From: JADJLQ01 sp044227925
GTDB taxonomy: Bacteria; Bacteroidota; Bacteroidia; Chitinophagales; Saprospiraceae
Direction of reading: 5' to 3'
Assembly: GCA_044227925.1 (NCBI GenBank)
Contig: JBGAVW010000012.1
Location: 24,321 to 88,320, forward strand
DNA: 64,000 nucleotides
Position numbers and translations under genes: made by a program. Under the pieces are notes generated by a model. The model was given only the letters and a program-made list of their open reading frames with translations, was not told the DNA's origin and did no database searches. This document shows, piece by piece, positions 8,882 to 17,792 of this stretch (positions are counted from its first letter, which is position 1; each line of letters starts with the position of its first letter).

Positions 8882-9412
8882 ATGGAATTAGAAACCACCT
8901 TAATCAACCGTGTAGCGGAAAGTGACCTTCAGACCATTGCACTGGATGAATTTATGATGGATAATAACATTGTAGAATTTGACCTTAAAGATTATTTATT
9001 CCAGGGTTTGATCTTACGCGAAAAAGATTTCCGGGAAGCTTTAAAAATTATTGATTGGTCTGCTTACACCGGTAAATACCTGGCAGTGCATTGCAGTACC
9101 GATGCCATCATACCTATGTGGGCTTTTATGTTGATTTCGTCTCAGGCAGTTAAGTTTGCTCAGGGTATATATTATGGTACCAAAGCTGAGGTATCCGTTA
9201 AAGTCCTGGTAGATGCGATCGAGTCAAAAGATTGGTCTTACCTGAAAGACAAACGCGTAGTCATAAAAGGATGTAGCGACCAGGAAATTCCTGCTGCTGC
9301 TTACCTTTCCATTGGGAAAAAACTACAACCCTATGTGCAAAGTATGATGTATGGTGAGCCTTGCAGTACGGTGCCGATATTCAAGAGGCCAAGGGTAATT
9401 CTAAACGCATAA
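8882..9412 (+). CDS. DUF2480 family protein
   Basis: A 176-residue protein matching the Bacteroidota-specific DUF2480 family in length and layout: LINRVAESDLQTIALDEF at the start, LREKDFREAL, a central VHCSTDAIIPMWAFMLI segment, and the end motif VIKGCSDQEIPAAAYLSIG followed by MYGEPCSTVPIFKRPR. The conserved CS and PCSTVP cysteines could bind metal or a cofactor, but the function is not established. Cytoplasmic. It starts 9 bp after scpB and is probably co-transcribed with it; such pairing with housekeeping genes suggests a core function. Confidence 0.88.
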   Translation: MELETTLINRVAESDLQTIALDEFMMDNNIVEFDLKDYLFQGLILREKDFREALKIIDWSAYTGKYLAVHCSTDAIIPMWAFMLISSQAVKFAQGIYYGTKAEVSVKVLVDAIESKDWSYLKDKRVVIKGCSDQEIPAAAYLSIGKKLQPYVQSMMYGEPCSTVPIFKRPRVILNA

Positions 9413-9425
9413 CTGTCTATGAAAT

Positions 9426-9829
9426 TTGTCAGAGCAATCAGATATAAGATGGAAACAAAGGTTTAAAAACTTTGAACAAGCTATTTTTAGATTAAAGGAG
9501 GCCGTTGAAAGAAATGATCTGAATGAATTAGAGCGAAATGGTTTGGTACAACGATTTGAATTTACATTAGAAATGGCCTGGAAAACCTTGAAGGATTATT
9601 TGGAAGATAAAAATTTTGAATTTAAGGCTTCACTTAAGGATACTTTTCGATTAGCTCAGTAAAGTGGATATATTGACTATGCACAGGAATTAATAGATGG
9701 GCTCGAGTTAAGAAATTTGTTGTCACATGATTACAGTGGAGAAAAGTATTAAAATCCGAACTGGAATTTAGGAGAACAATATATCCCAAGCTAGAAAACT
9801 TATATTTTTATCTTAAATCCGAATTATGA
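9426..9829 (+). pseudogene. HI0074-type (HEPN-like) nucleotidyltransferase partner, disrupted
   Basis: The first 78 codons encode the start of a HI0074-family protein (IRWKQRFKNFEQA, then FEFTLEMAWKTLKDYLE). A TAA at 9660-9662 stops it, but the same frame resumes directly with SGYIDYAQELIDGLELRNLLSH, the family's usual continuation. That part contains the HEPN-type RX4H motif RNLLSH at 9711-9728. A second TAA at 9750-9752 is bypassed by a one-base frame change, after which KSELEFRRTIYPKLENLY restores the C-terminus and ends in a TGA (9827-9829) that overlaps the ATG of the next gene. So one nonsense codon and one frameshift have broken a gene that was translationally coupled to the nucleotidyltransferase. 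The start is a TTG; an ATG at 9419 is out of frame. If not sequencing error, the toxin-like half is dead. Confidence 0.8.
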
Positions 9830-10158
9830 AGGCTTCTGATTTTGGTCTGACACCAAGAGATATCAATACACTTTTCTTTATCTTTACTAAATATCCGGAG
9901 GTAAAATGTATTTCCATATTTGGATCCAGAGCTAAAGGCAATCACAAATTTGGCTCTGATATAGATCTTGCAATCCTAAATGAAGGAGTCAATGATAAAA
10001 TAATGTATAGGATAATGGATGAAATTGAAGAAAGTACGTTGCCTTATTTTGTCGATATTAGAAATTATCCAACCATTACCGATGAGGCATTAAAGTCGAA
10101 TATTAATAAGAATGGAAAAGAATTTTATACCGTGAAAAACCTGATCTCTGCCACCTAA
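9826..10158 (+). CDS. MNT-type nucleotidyltransferase (HI0073-like antitoxin candidate)
   Basis: A 110-residue minimal nucleotidyltransferase. The polymerase-beta-fold active site is intact: IFGSRAKG (Gly33-Ser34) followed by SDIDLAI (Asp44, Asp46), with a third carboxylate candidate in FVDIRNY. In HEPN/MNT (type VII) toxin-antitoxin pairs, this protein modifies or restrains the HEPN partner by nucleotide transfer. Its ATG overlaps the ancestral stop of the disrupted upstream partner (ATGA), the normal arrangement of such operons. It is followed by the convergent ABC permease. With the partner broken it may be a surviving orphan. Confidence 0.85.
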   Translation: MKASDFGLTPRDINTLFFIFTKYPEVKCISIFGSRAKGNHKFGSDIDLAILNEGVNDKIMYRIMDEIEESTLPYFVDIRNYPTITDEALKSNINKNGKEFYTVKNLISAT

Positions 10159-10235
10159 AAATTTGTTACATTATTTGATCCAACTATCTCACTTGTGGTT
10201 TAAGAAGTGGATAAAGGAAAGGTTTAATAGCTTTT

Positions 10236-12599
10236 TCACTCTGCTTTTAAAGATCGGGTAGGATTGGCAAGTGCTGCTCTTACCGTCTGGAAACTCACGG
10301 TAATCAATGCAATCAGAAGAGCCATTGCTCCGGCAACCATGAAATACCAATAGTGCAAATCTTCCCGATATGCATATTTGTTTAACCATGCATTCAGGAA
10401 ATAATATGCTACAGGAAATGCCAGTATAGTAGAAAGTGCAACTAATATTAAGAAATCGCGCGAAAGTAAAGAAACAAGGCTGCCTATTCCTGCACCCAAT
10501 ACTTTTCTGATTCCAATTTCTTTTATTCGTTGTTCGGCAGTAAATGTGGCCAGTCCAAAAAGACCAAGACATGAAATGAATATGGCCAGGAATGCAAAAT
10601 ATTTAGATAGCTTTCCTACGGTTTGTTCCGATTTGTAATTCTTGCCGATCTCCTCATCGGTAAAATGAAATTGGAATGGAAATGCTGGATTCATCGAATG
10701 ATATATTTTTTCAATGCCTGCAATTGTTTGTTTGGTTTGATTGGATTCTATACGGATTACAAAGTTGCCCCATATGTCACCCCAAGATGGTTTGTACATC
10801 CGTATAATCAAGGGTTCGATCGGTACATGGAGAGAATTGTGATGAAAATCTTTCATTAGTCCAATAATCTGACCTTTATCTCCCCACATGGTGAGCTCCT
10901 TACCTACCGGGTCATCATAGCCGATTTTACGTGATGCTGCTTCATTGATCAGGTAGTTGATGCTATCCATACCAAAACCCGGATCAAAATCCCGCCCTGC
11001 TAATAATTTTATATCCATGGTCTTAATATAATCGTAAGACACATTGTTATTGCTAAACAAGACAAGTTTGGTGGTATCCTTACCAGGCCATCTTACTCCT
11101 TGAGTAGAACTGCCTACTTCCAATGGATTATGGCTGGTCATAGTTACACCTTTGATTCCGGTTAGTTTTAATAATTCCTCTTTAAAAATCTTAGATTTTT
11201 TGTTTAATTCACCTTCCATAGGAATAAAAACCAGATTTTCTTTGTCAAACCCAAGATGCTTATTGTTGATGAAAGCGATTTGTTTGTATATCACTATCAT
11301 TCCTATGATCAGGAATATGGAAAGTGCAAATTGAAATACCACCAACCCCTTACGCAACATCACTCCTTCCGGGTGGATTCGGAAAAATCCTTTTAATACA
11401 GAAATGGGTTTCATGGCCGACATAAAAAATGCAGGATACGAGCCGGCAATCAATCCGGTAACCACTGTAAGTAGTATGAGCAGCATTAAAAACCTTGGCT
11501 GGCCAAAGGGAATAAATAAGTTTTTACCTGTTGCTTCATTAAAAGACGGCAAAAAGAAATGCACCATGCCAACAGCAAAAACAAGTGCACAAAGGCTGAT
11601 GAGCATGGATTCACTGATGAATTGACCTATTAACTGTATTTTTCTGGCACCCACCACTTTCCGTACCCCAACTTCACGGGCTCTTTTCAAAGATCGGGCT
11701 GTGGCCAGGTTCATAAAATTGATGCACGCAATCAATAGTATGATGATGGCTACCACTGAAAATATTCTTACATATTCGATTCTACCGCCATCTGGTTTAC
11801 CGGCTTTCCAATTGCCATACAAATAGGATTCGCCGTAGTTTTGTAAAAAGAGTTCTACATTACTTTCCTTGTTTTTATTCTTTATATAGTCCTTTATTTT
11901 TTCATTTACTTTTTCCAATATCGCATTTTCGCTGAGCATGACCAGGCATCTAGGCCCATTATTCCCCCATTCCTTAGCCCAGTCATTAGTCTTTAACCAT
12001 TTATCAAAAGTCATTAAAAAATCAAATTTTAAAGACGATGCTTCCGGTATATCATCAAGCACTCCCGTTACCGTTACATTATCTCCATTATCAATGCGAA
12101 TGGTTTTTCCTATTGGGTCAGTACCAAAAAAATATTTATCAGCCAGTTTTTTGCTGATTACGCAGGCATCAGGTCTGTCTAAGGCGGTTTCAACATTTCC
12201 CTTTACAAGCGGAAAAGTCATTATTTTCAAAAAATCCTTACTTACGTACCTTCCTTTTTCCTTATCCAGTTTATCACCCACAGTAAATAATGGTTCTTCT
12301 TCCCATAAAAGTTGACTCGCCAGCTGTATCTCAGGAATGTCTTTTACTATATTTTCGGCCAGGATACCCGGAGTAGATTCAAAAGTGGAGATCTCTCCTG
12401 AATAATGTTGATTTTCCATCACCCGATAGATTCGGGCACCATTTTTATGGAATTTATTTTTTGTCACCTCATCCTGCAACCAAAGTATTATGACCAGACT
12501 GCAGGCTAATCCCAATGACAAGCCCAAAATATTAATGAAAGAAAAGGTTTTATTAAAAAGGATATTTCTCCAGCCTATGAGAAAAAAATTGCGCAGCAT
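10236..12599 (-). CDS. ABC transporter permease, MacB/FtsX type
   Basis: A 787-residue inner-membrane protein with two MacB periplasmic-core plus FtsX units. Helix 1 (FINILGLSLGLACSLVIILWL) is followed by a large periplasmic domain, then three helices around residues 285-430 containing the FtsX signature RSLKRAREVGVRKVVGA. A second periplasmic domain follows, and the C-terminal set contains RIKEIGIRKVLGAG. Proteins of this type act as mechanotransmission permeases with a separate ATPase, exporting peptides, lipids or antibiotics, or managing lipoprotein and cell-wall processes. No ATPase gene is adjacent, so the partner must be encoded elsewhere. The substrate is unknown. The 183 bp up to the rhomboid gene hold nothing I recognise. 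Confidence 0.92.
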   Translation of the reverse strand: MLRNFFLIGWRNILFNKTFSFINILGLSLGLACSLVIILWLQDEVTKNKFHKNGARIYRVMENQHYSGEISTFESTPGILAENIVKDIPEIQLASQLLWEEEPLFTVGDKLDKEKGRYVSKDFLKIMTFPLVKGNVETALDRPDACVISKKLADKYFFGTDPIGKTIRIDNGDNVTVTGVLDDIPEASSLKFDFLMTFDKWLKTNDWAKEWGNNGPRCLVMLSENAILEKVNEKIKDYIKNKNKESNVELFLQNYGESYLYGNWKAGKPDGGRIEYVRIFSVVAIIILLIACINFMNLATARSLKRAREVGVRKVVGARKIQLIGQFISESMLISLCALVFAVGMVHFFLPSFNEATGKNLFIPFGQPRFLMLLILLTVVTGLIAGSYPAFFMSAMKPISVLKGFFRIHPEGVMLRKGLVVFQFALSIFLIIGMIVIYKQIAFINNKHLGFDKENLVFIPMEGELNKKSKIFKEELLKLTGIKGVTMTSHNPLEVGSSTQGVRWPGKDTTKLVLFSNNNVSYDYIKTMDIKLLAGRDFDPGFGMDSINYLINEAASRKIGYDDPVGKELTMWGDKGQIIGLMKDFHHNSLHVPIEPLIIRMYKPSWGDIWGNFVIRIESNQTKQTIAGIEKIYHSMNPAFPFQFHFTDEEIGKNYKSEQTVGKLSKYFAFLAIFISCLGLFGLATFTAEQRIKEIGIRKVLGAGIGSLVSLLSRDFLILVALSTILAFPVAYYFLNAWLNKYAYREDLHYWYFMVAGAMALLIALITVSFQTVRAALANPTRSLKAE

Positions 12600-12782
12600 A
12601 ATCCTGTTTTTATACTTGTTTGTGAATATGGACTCCCAGAAGTATACTTTAGTTGCGCCTAAAGGTTACAAACAGGCAAGAGTTAGTCCCGCATTTTGGC
12701 AAAATATTTCAGGATTCCATTTCATGAACCGATATATTGCCGCCTTATTTAAAATAATCCTTATGGAAATGAAATTTTACTT

Positions 12783-13403
12783 TTATCCAAACTTACTCAT
12801 AATCTGATCTGTAAAAAAAGTAAATAGTGCAGGCTTAAATAATATCGTCAGTACAAATCCTGCTACAGCTCCCCAAAAATGCGCTGAATGATCGATCATC
12901 CCATGCCCTTTCCGGGCAGCATAAGACGAGTACAACAAATACAGTACGGATGCAATCACTCCCGGTATAGGTATGATAAAGAATAAGAGCAATTCTACCC
13001 AGGGATAAAAAATGATGAAAGAAAACATAATGCCTGAAACAGATCCTGAAGCTCCCACACTCGCAAAACTTCCATTGTCCTGGTTTTTATGATAGGTCAT
13101 CATATTGGCTATAATCCCACTGATCAGATAGACAAGCAAATAGTTCATTCTGCCTGCTGTGCCACCAAATACTTCAACAAATTGATTTTCAAGTATACTG
13201 CCAAAGGTGTATAAGGCATACATGTTAAAAATCAAGTGCATCATGTCCCCGTGAACAAATGTACCGGTAACTAATCGGTAAAATTCTTTTCCTCTTTTTT
13301 CTATGTAGGGCCAATGCTTTAATTTTTCCAATAAATCATGTTTTTGAAAGGCCTGATACGAAACCAGGATGTTGATGGCTATGAGGATTATGGTGACTGA
13401 CAT
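12783..13403 (-). CDS. Rhomboid family intramembrane serine protease
   Basis: A 206-residue, six-helix membrane protease. The Ser-His dyad is present: Ser119 in VGASGSVSG and His175 in HSAHFWGAVAG. The helix-2 motif HGDMMHLIFNMYALYTFG is the typical rhomboid signature. It would cut single-pass membrane proteins within or next to the bilayer; the substrate is unknown. It begins 9 bp after rlmH and is the third gene of a tight minus-strand group (GH13 lipoprotein, rlmH, rhomboid). Confidence 0.92.
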   Translation of the reverse strand: MSVTIILIAINILVSYQAFQKHDLLEKLKHWPYIEKRGKEFYRLVTGTFVHGDMMHLIFNMYALYTFGSILENQFVEVFGGTAGRMNYLLVYLISGIIANMMTYHKNQDNGSFASVGASGSVSGIMFSFIIFYPWVELLLFFIIPIPGVIASVLYLLYSSYAARKGHGMIDHSAHFWGAVAGFVLTILFKPALFTFFTDQIMSKFG

Positions 13404-13412
13404 GGATATATT

Positions 13413-13886
13413 TTATTCGTGATGGTATGGTTCATTCCGCAAAATAGTAAAACCCCTATACAATTGCTCTACTAAAATCAACCTCACCATATCATGCGAA
13501 AAAGTAAGCCTGGAAAGAGATATTTTCTCGTTGGCTCTGGAGTATAAAGCTTCATCAAAACCAAAAGCCCCGCCTATAAGAAAGACATTTCTTTTGTTTG
13601 AATTGATCAAAATTTTATTTAAATATCCTGAAAAACCTACAGAAGTAAAATCCTTGCCTTCATCGTCCAGCAAGATAAGATGATCACCGGGTGCCAACTT
13701 TGATATGATCAGCTCACTCTGCAGTTTTATGGATTGAACCTTATCAGAGGTCCTCATTGATTTGGGTTCTGCATATTCAATATATCCAAACGATGTATAA
13801 TGTTTGAGCTTACTACAATACTGTTCTATACCGGTATTGAGATAGGTATGAGCACATTTTCCAATTGCCCAGACTTCGATTTTCAT
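13413..13886 (-). CDS. rlmH: 23S rRNA (pseudouridine1915-N3)-methyltransferase
   Basis: A 157-residue SPOUT methyltransferase that methylates pseudouridine 1915 in helix 69 of 23S rRNA using S-adenosylmethionine. The family motifs are clear: HLILLDDEGKDFTSVGF in the middle, the SAM-binding knot VFLIGGAFGFDEAL, and the C-terminal LSRLTFSHDMVRLILVEQLYRG ending in NEPYHHE. Length matches the family (about 155-160). It starts 3 bp after the GH13 gene and is followed by rhomboid after 9 bp, so it is very likely co-transcribed with both. Confidence 0.96.
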   Translation of the reverse strand: MKIEVWAIGKCAHTYLNTGIEQYCSKLKHYTSFGYIEYAEPKSMRTSDKVQSIKLQSELIISKLAPGDHLILLDDEGKDFTSVGFSGYLNKILINSNKRNVFLIGGAFGFDEALYSRANEKISLSRLTFSHDMVRLILVEQLYRGFTILRNEPYHHE

Positions 13887-13889
13887 GTA

Positions 13890-15278
13890 TTAATTGGTGG
13901 AGTAGACCTGATATTCCCAGGGATTAAGATTGATTTTCTGGTCTTTTTTAAATGCATTAGACTTTTGTGTAAATATTTCCTGCATGGCTGGAATATCCTC
14001 ATTGAGCGTGCCGGTTTGTTTTTTAGCGGAAAGATTTAATATAACCACAATAGCCTGGCCATCCTTTTCTTTTTTAAAGGCATAGATATCTTTATGATCA
14101 ATGATCTTTTTTAAGGGACTTGAAGCATTGCCGTTGCCTAGTGCTTTGCTGCGTTGTTTCAGATCGAATAATGCTTTATAAAAGGGAGCTAATGAGTACG
14201 TGCTCCACGGTATGGTGTCTTTATCAAAGAATCTTAACCTCTTTTTTAAGGGTTCTTCTTGCCCTGAATAGAGTAGGGGCATGCCATCGAAAGTGAAATT
14301 CAGTACAGCCATAGTCTTCACTGCATCCTTCATTCGTTCAAATTCGGTACCCTGCCAGGAGTTTTCATCGTGATTAGAGGTAAAATAAATATGATATCCT
14401 TTTTGGTTTTCAGTCGCATCCTGCTTTAGAAATGAATCTATTAAATGAGCTTTCTTTTTACCCTGGGCTATATCGTTACACAGATGGTGAAAATTCCATC
14501 CATAGTCTACATCCAGGGAACCTTCATTTCTGAATTGCGGGGTTTGGCTCTCTCCCAATAATAACACGGATTTCATCCTTCTGAGTGTATCAGATACGGT
14601 TTGCCAAAAATCGGCAGGTACATTATGGGCAACATCGTATCTAAATCCATCGATATCAAAATCGGAGATCCAGTATTGCATGGCATCTATTTGGGCTTGC
14701 CTCATCCCTGCATTATTATAATTCAGGTCGGCGACATCAGTCCATCCCCATGATTTGCCTGTCTGTGGATCTATTGGATCTATAATATTTCCCAAACTAT
14801 CCTGTGTATAATATTCAGGATTCGATTTGATCCAAACATGCCCCCATCCGGTGTGATTGGGCACCCAGTCAATTATCACTTTCATACTATTAGCATGGAT
14901 TTTATCAACCAGTTTTTTAAAATCGTCTTTGGTGCCAAATTCCGGATTGGTTGCTAAAAAATCGGTGACACTATAATAACTTCCGAGGCTGCCTTTTCTT
15001 TTTTCGGCTGAGATCGGAAATATCGGCATAAACCAAATGATGTCAATTCCCATTTGAGCTAATCTCTCCACATGATTGGAAAATGCATTGAAAGTACCTT
15101 CAGGAGTATATTGCCTTATATTGACTTCATACATTACAGCATGATCATCCCAGTCGGGATTGCCATGTTTTACAATTTGACTTGGCGCGGGAGCCTCATT
15201 TGATACTGAAGTGACTTTGGTTTCATTTTTACAGGCAATAAGTAAAATGAAAAAGCATCCAGCGGTAAAATACTTCAT
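13890..15278 (-). CDS. GH13 alpha-amylase family lipoprotein
   Basis: A 462-residue glycoside hydrolase with a lipoprotein signal peptide (lipobox LIAC, Cys16), so it is probably anchored in the periplasm or outer membrane. The (beta/alpha)8 barrel starts near residue 46 (AVMYEVNIRQYTPEGTF). The catalytic triad is complete: nucleophile Asp215 in GFRYDVAHN, acid/base Glu243 in LLGESQ, and Asp304 in TSNHDENSW; region I is IIDWVPNHTGWGH. It should act on alpha-glucans such as starch or maltodextrins; exact specificity cannot be read. A C-terminal beta domain ends the protein. It is the first gene of the group containing rlmH and rhomboid, an odd mix of a degradative enzyme with housekeeping genes. 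Confidence 0.93.
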   Translation of the reverse strand: MKYFTAGCFFILLIACKNETKVTSVSNEAPAPSQIVKHGNPDWDDHAVMYEVNIRQYTPEGTFNAFSNHVERLAQMGIDIIWFMPIFPISAEKRKGSLGSYYSVTDFLATNPEFGTKDDFKKLVDKIHANSMKVIIDWVPNHTGWGHVWIKSNPEYYTQDSLGNIIDPIDPQTGKSWGWTDVADLNYNNAGMRQAQIDAMQYWISDFDIDGFRYDVAHNVPADFWQTVSDTLRRMKSVLLLGESQTPQFRNEGSLDVDYGWNFHHLCNDIAQGKKKAHLIDSFLKQDATENQKGYHIYFTSNHDENSWQGTEFERMKDAVKTMAVLNFTFDGMPLLYSGQEEPLKKRLRFFDKDTIPWSTYSLAPFYKALFDLKQRSKALGNGNASSPLKKIIDHKDIYAFKKEKDGQAIVVILNLSAKKQTGTLNEDIPAMQEIFTQKSNAFKKDQKINLNPWEYQVYSTN

Positions 15279-15343
15279 GGATAAAATGTATTTGTGTTAA
15301 ATAAAGGTTGAAATTATATATTTTAATTATATAATCAAATAAG

Positions 15344-16309
15344 TTAATTATCAAGTTGTGAAATCTGGAATCCCAAATATAGAAAATAGCAAATTAACAA
15401 AAACAATCCTTCTGCCCTTCCAATTTTTAGTTTGCCCATATACAAACTAAAAAAATAGAGCAATATACTTGCACCGCAACACACAAATAAATCAATATTG
15501 GTAATATTACCGATGGGTAGAGGGTATATGGTGCCACTGACACCTAATATAAAAAAGATATTAAAAATATTACTTCCAACCACATTGCCAACAGCTATAT
15601 CTGAATTCTTCTTATATGCTGCAACCACACTGGTAGCTAATTCTGGCAATGAAGTACCCACTGCCACCACGGTAAGTCCAAGGACGGATTGGCTGATCCC
15701 AAAAGATAAAGCCACATTCATAATTTGGTCCACGAACAATTTACCGCCAATCACCAATCCAATAATTCCTGCTCCTATCCACAAGATGGATTTGGCTTTT
15801 GACATTATTTTGATATTCAGTTGTTCATCATCTTTCGAATTTTTAATTAAATGAAATATATAGTATAGAAAAATGGCGAAGAACAATAAAAAAACTATGG
15901 ACTCGGATCTGGACAAAATATCTGTTTCTCCATTCAGAAAGAAAATATCATTCAGCAAAATGGTTAATACGACTGCAGCCAACAAACTCATTGGTATTTC
16001 TTTGAATACCGTATTACCCAGAACAGTCAGTGGAAAAATCAGGGCTGAGATGCCTAATATTCCAAAAATATTAAAAATATTACTTCCTATAACATTGCCT
16101 ATTGCAATATCTGCATTTTTCGTGATAGCAGCATAGATCGAGACCACCATTTCAGGGGTAGATGTACCAAAGGCCACCACAGTCAGGCCGATTACGATAT
16201 TGGGAACATTGTATATTTTAGCTAATGAAGACGATCCATCCACTAAAAAATGAGCTCCAAGTATGACCAGTGATAAGCCTATAATAGAAAGTACTAATGA
16301 GATGACCAT
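15344..16309 (-). CDS. Calcium/sodium antiporter (CaCA family, YrbG-like)
   Basis: A 321-residue, ten-helix inner-membrane exchanger. Both inverted alpha-repeats are plainly visible: VVAFGTSTPEMVVSIYAA followed by AIGNVIGSNIFNI in the first half, and VVAVGTSLPELATSVVAA followed by AVGNVVGSNIFNI in the second. The Glu of GTSTPE and GTSLPE are the ion-coordinating residues in this family. It would extrude Ca2+ in exchange for Na+ (or H+). The central loop is the usual cytoplasmic linker. It lies 65 bp upstream of the GH13 gene on the same strand; no terminator was seen between them. Confidence 0.94.
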   Translation of the reverse strand: MVISLVLSIIGLSLVILGAHFLVDGSSSLAKIYNVPNIVIGLTVVAFGTSTPEMVVSIYAAITKNADIAIGNVIGSNIFNIFGILGISALIFPLTVLGNTVFKEIPMSLLAAVVLTILLNDIFFLNGETDILSRSESIVFLLFFAIFLYYIFHLIKNSKDDEQLNIKIMSKAKSILWIGAGIIGLVIGGKLFVDQIMNVALSFGISQSVLGLTVVAVGTSLPELATSVVAAYKKNSDIAVGNVVGSNIFNIFFILGVSGTIYPLPIGNITNIDLFVCCGASILLYFFSLYMGKLKIGRAEGLFLLICYFLYLGFQISQLDN

Positions 16310-16334
16310 ACGGCTTTGATAACTCTAAATAGTG

Positions 16335-16342
16335 CAAAAATA
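16335..16342 (-). promoter_or_regulatory. Putative -7 element of the antiporter gene
   Basis: The minus strand reads TATTTTTG, matching TAnnTTTG, 26 bp before the ATG at 16309. No convincing -33 TTG at the right spacing. Confidence 0.35.
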
Positions 16343-16428
16343 TATTTTATCAATTCATAAAAACAGATTTCGGCAGAAATGGTTTATTATGAATATTAAT
16401 TTATCTGCCATTAACTCAGGCAAACTAA

Positions 16429-17622
16429 TTAATCCTGATGGGGTAAATCCAATACACTGATCATCGGTATGGCACTACCTGCTATTCCTTTTACACTTCC
16501 GTAAAACTGGGATGTATTGATCAGTACTTTTTCGATTACTTTTTCACGCTGTGACCAGATTCGATTCATAGCGATTTTTTCCTTCTGTAGATCTTCCTGC
16601 ATTTGCTTGAAACCTTCTACGATGGCTTCAATCTGCATCTTAAAATCATTACCGGTCAGGTAATTGTAAAGCATATTTAGCTTGTCGGTCCGATTTACCT
16701 GAGATTGAATGGCTTCACCCACTCTGATCAGGCCTTGTCTGAGAATAGGAACCAATGCTTTATAATCATCAAAGCTGCATATCCATATCCCATTTTTTTC
16801 TCCCATGAATTCCATATCTCTGGGCATAGTTTGAGTGATGAGTACCCCAATGTCAGCTCCTACTAATCGCATATCTTCTTTGAGTTTCTCTATCCAATTT
16901 TGTTGAAAGTCTTTGGTGCGTTTACTTTCATAATAAATGGTGCCTATATTTTCCATGGCGCGGGTATGTACCCTCTGGATACAGTCAGCACCACGCGCAC
17001 CTTTTCGTACTTCTTCAATGTCATCCATTGGAAAATGTTCCTGCAGATATTCTTCAATTGCCAATTCTTGTACTTCACCCTGCAGCTGCATGGACCCCTG
17101 TTGTGATTTTCGTTGCAGTGTTTCATACTCCTTTTGGCTCAGTTCAGTTCGTTTTTGCTCTTCTTGCCTGATTTTTTCCTTTAGTAAACTGGCTTCCTGA
17201 CTAAATTTTTCCTGCAGTTTGAGTTCAATTTCGGTTTGCAGTCCATCCATTTTTCGTTTTAGCTGTTCATTTTCAATCGCTGCTCGGGTAAGTTTTTCAA
17301 GTCTTTCTTCAAGCTCCTTTCGTTCATTTTCTGCTGTAAAGAGTTTTAGCTGAAATTCCTTATCATGTTGATTTTTAAGCTGTTCCAGTATTTTTGACTT
17401 CTCTTTTTCGAGTCTTTCAATGAATAATTCATTTTCCCGTTGTTTTTTCAGATCCAGTTCTTTTTTATCTTTTTCCACTTCTAACAGCTTTGCCTTTACG
17501 ATGGCTAGCATTTTCTGTTCTTTTTCTTCAAACTGTTTTTCCAGGTCTTTGGCCATTTGCCGGCCGATGCTTTCTTCGGCATTAAAATTGTGACCGCAGG
17601 CCGGACAAGCTATTTTTTGCAT
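16429..17622 (-). CDS. DUF2130 domain-containing coiled-coil protein
   Basis: A 397-residue cytoplasmic protein. It begins with a small zinc-ribbon half-site (IACPACGHNF), continues as a long, highly charged coiled coil (about residues 25-185, rich in E, K, Q and L), and ends with the DUF2130 domain (EYLQEHFPMDDIEEVRKGARGADCIQ, then IYYESKRTKDFQQNWIEKLK). DUF2130 resembles a restriction-endonuclease-like fold in its GADCIQ/YESKRTK region (an acidic residue followed by an E-x-K-like element), so a nuclease activity is possible but unproven. It is a stand-alone gene, divergent from secDF. Confidence 0.9.
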   Translation of the reverse strand: MQKIACPACGHNFNAEESIGRQMAKDLEKQFEEKEQKMLAIVKAKLLEVEKDKKELDLKKQRENELFIERLEKEKSKILEQLKNQHDKEFQLKLFTAENERKELEERLEKLTRAAIENEQLKRKMDGLQTEIELKLQEKFSQEASLLKEKIRQEEQKRTELSQKEYETLQRKSQQGSMQLQGEVQELAIEEYLQEHFPMDDIEEVRKGARGADCIQRVHTRAMENIGTIYYESKRTKDFQQNWIEKLKEDMRLVGADIGVLITQTMPRDMEFMGEKNGIWICSFDDYKALVPILRQGLIRVGEAIQSQVNRTDKLNMLYNYLTGNDFKMQIEAIVEGFKQMQEDLQKEKIAMNRIWSQREKVIEKVLINTSQFYGSVKGIAGSAIPMISVLDLPHQD

Positions 17623-17747
17623 ATTTTAAGACGATAAATTCGACTGCAATATATATATTATTTCTTTAATATTTGGCTTTTTTCGGGTTTCTGTAAATTA
17701 AGTCTATTAAGACCTGCTCCGATCCCTTATTTATCAAGGAAAAATAA

Positions 17748-17755
17748 TATATTTG
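17748..17755 (+). promoter_or_regulatory. Putative -7 element of secDF
   Basis: TATATTTG matches TAnnTTTG and lies 37 bp before the secDF ATG, leaving a leader of about 30 nt. No good -33 TTG was found. Confidence 0.4.
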
Positions 17756-17792
17756 TGCCGCTTTTTAACATTATATATACAAAAATTTTAAT

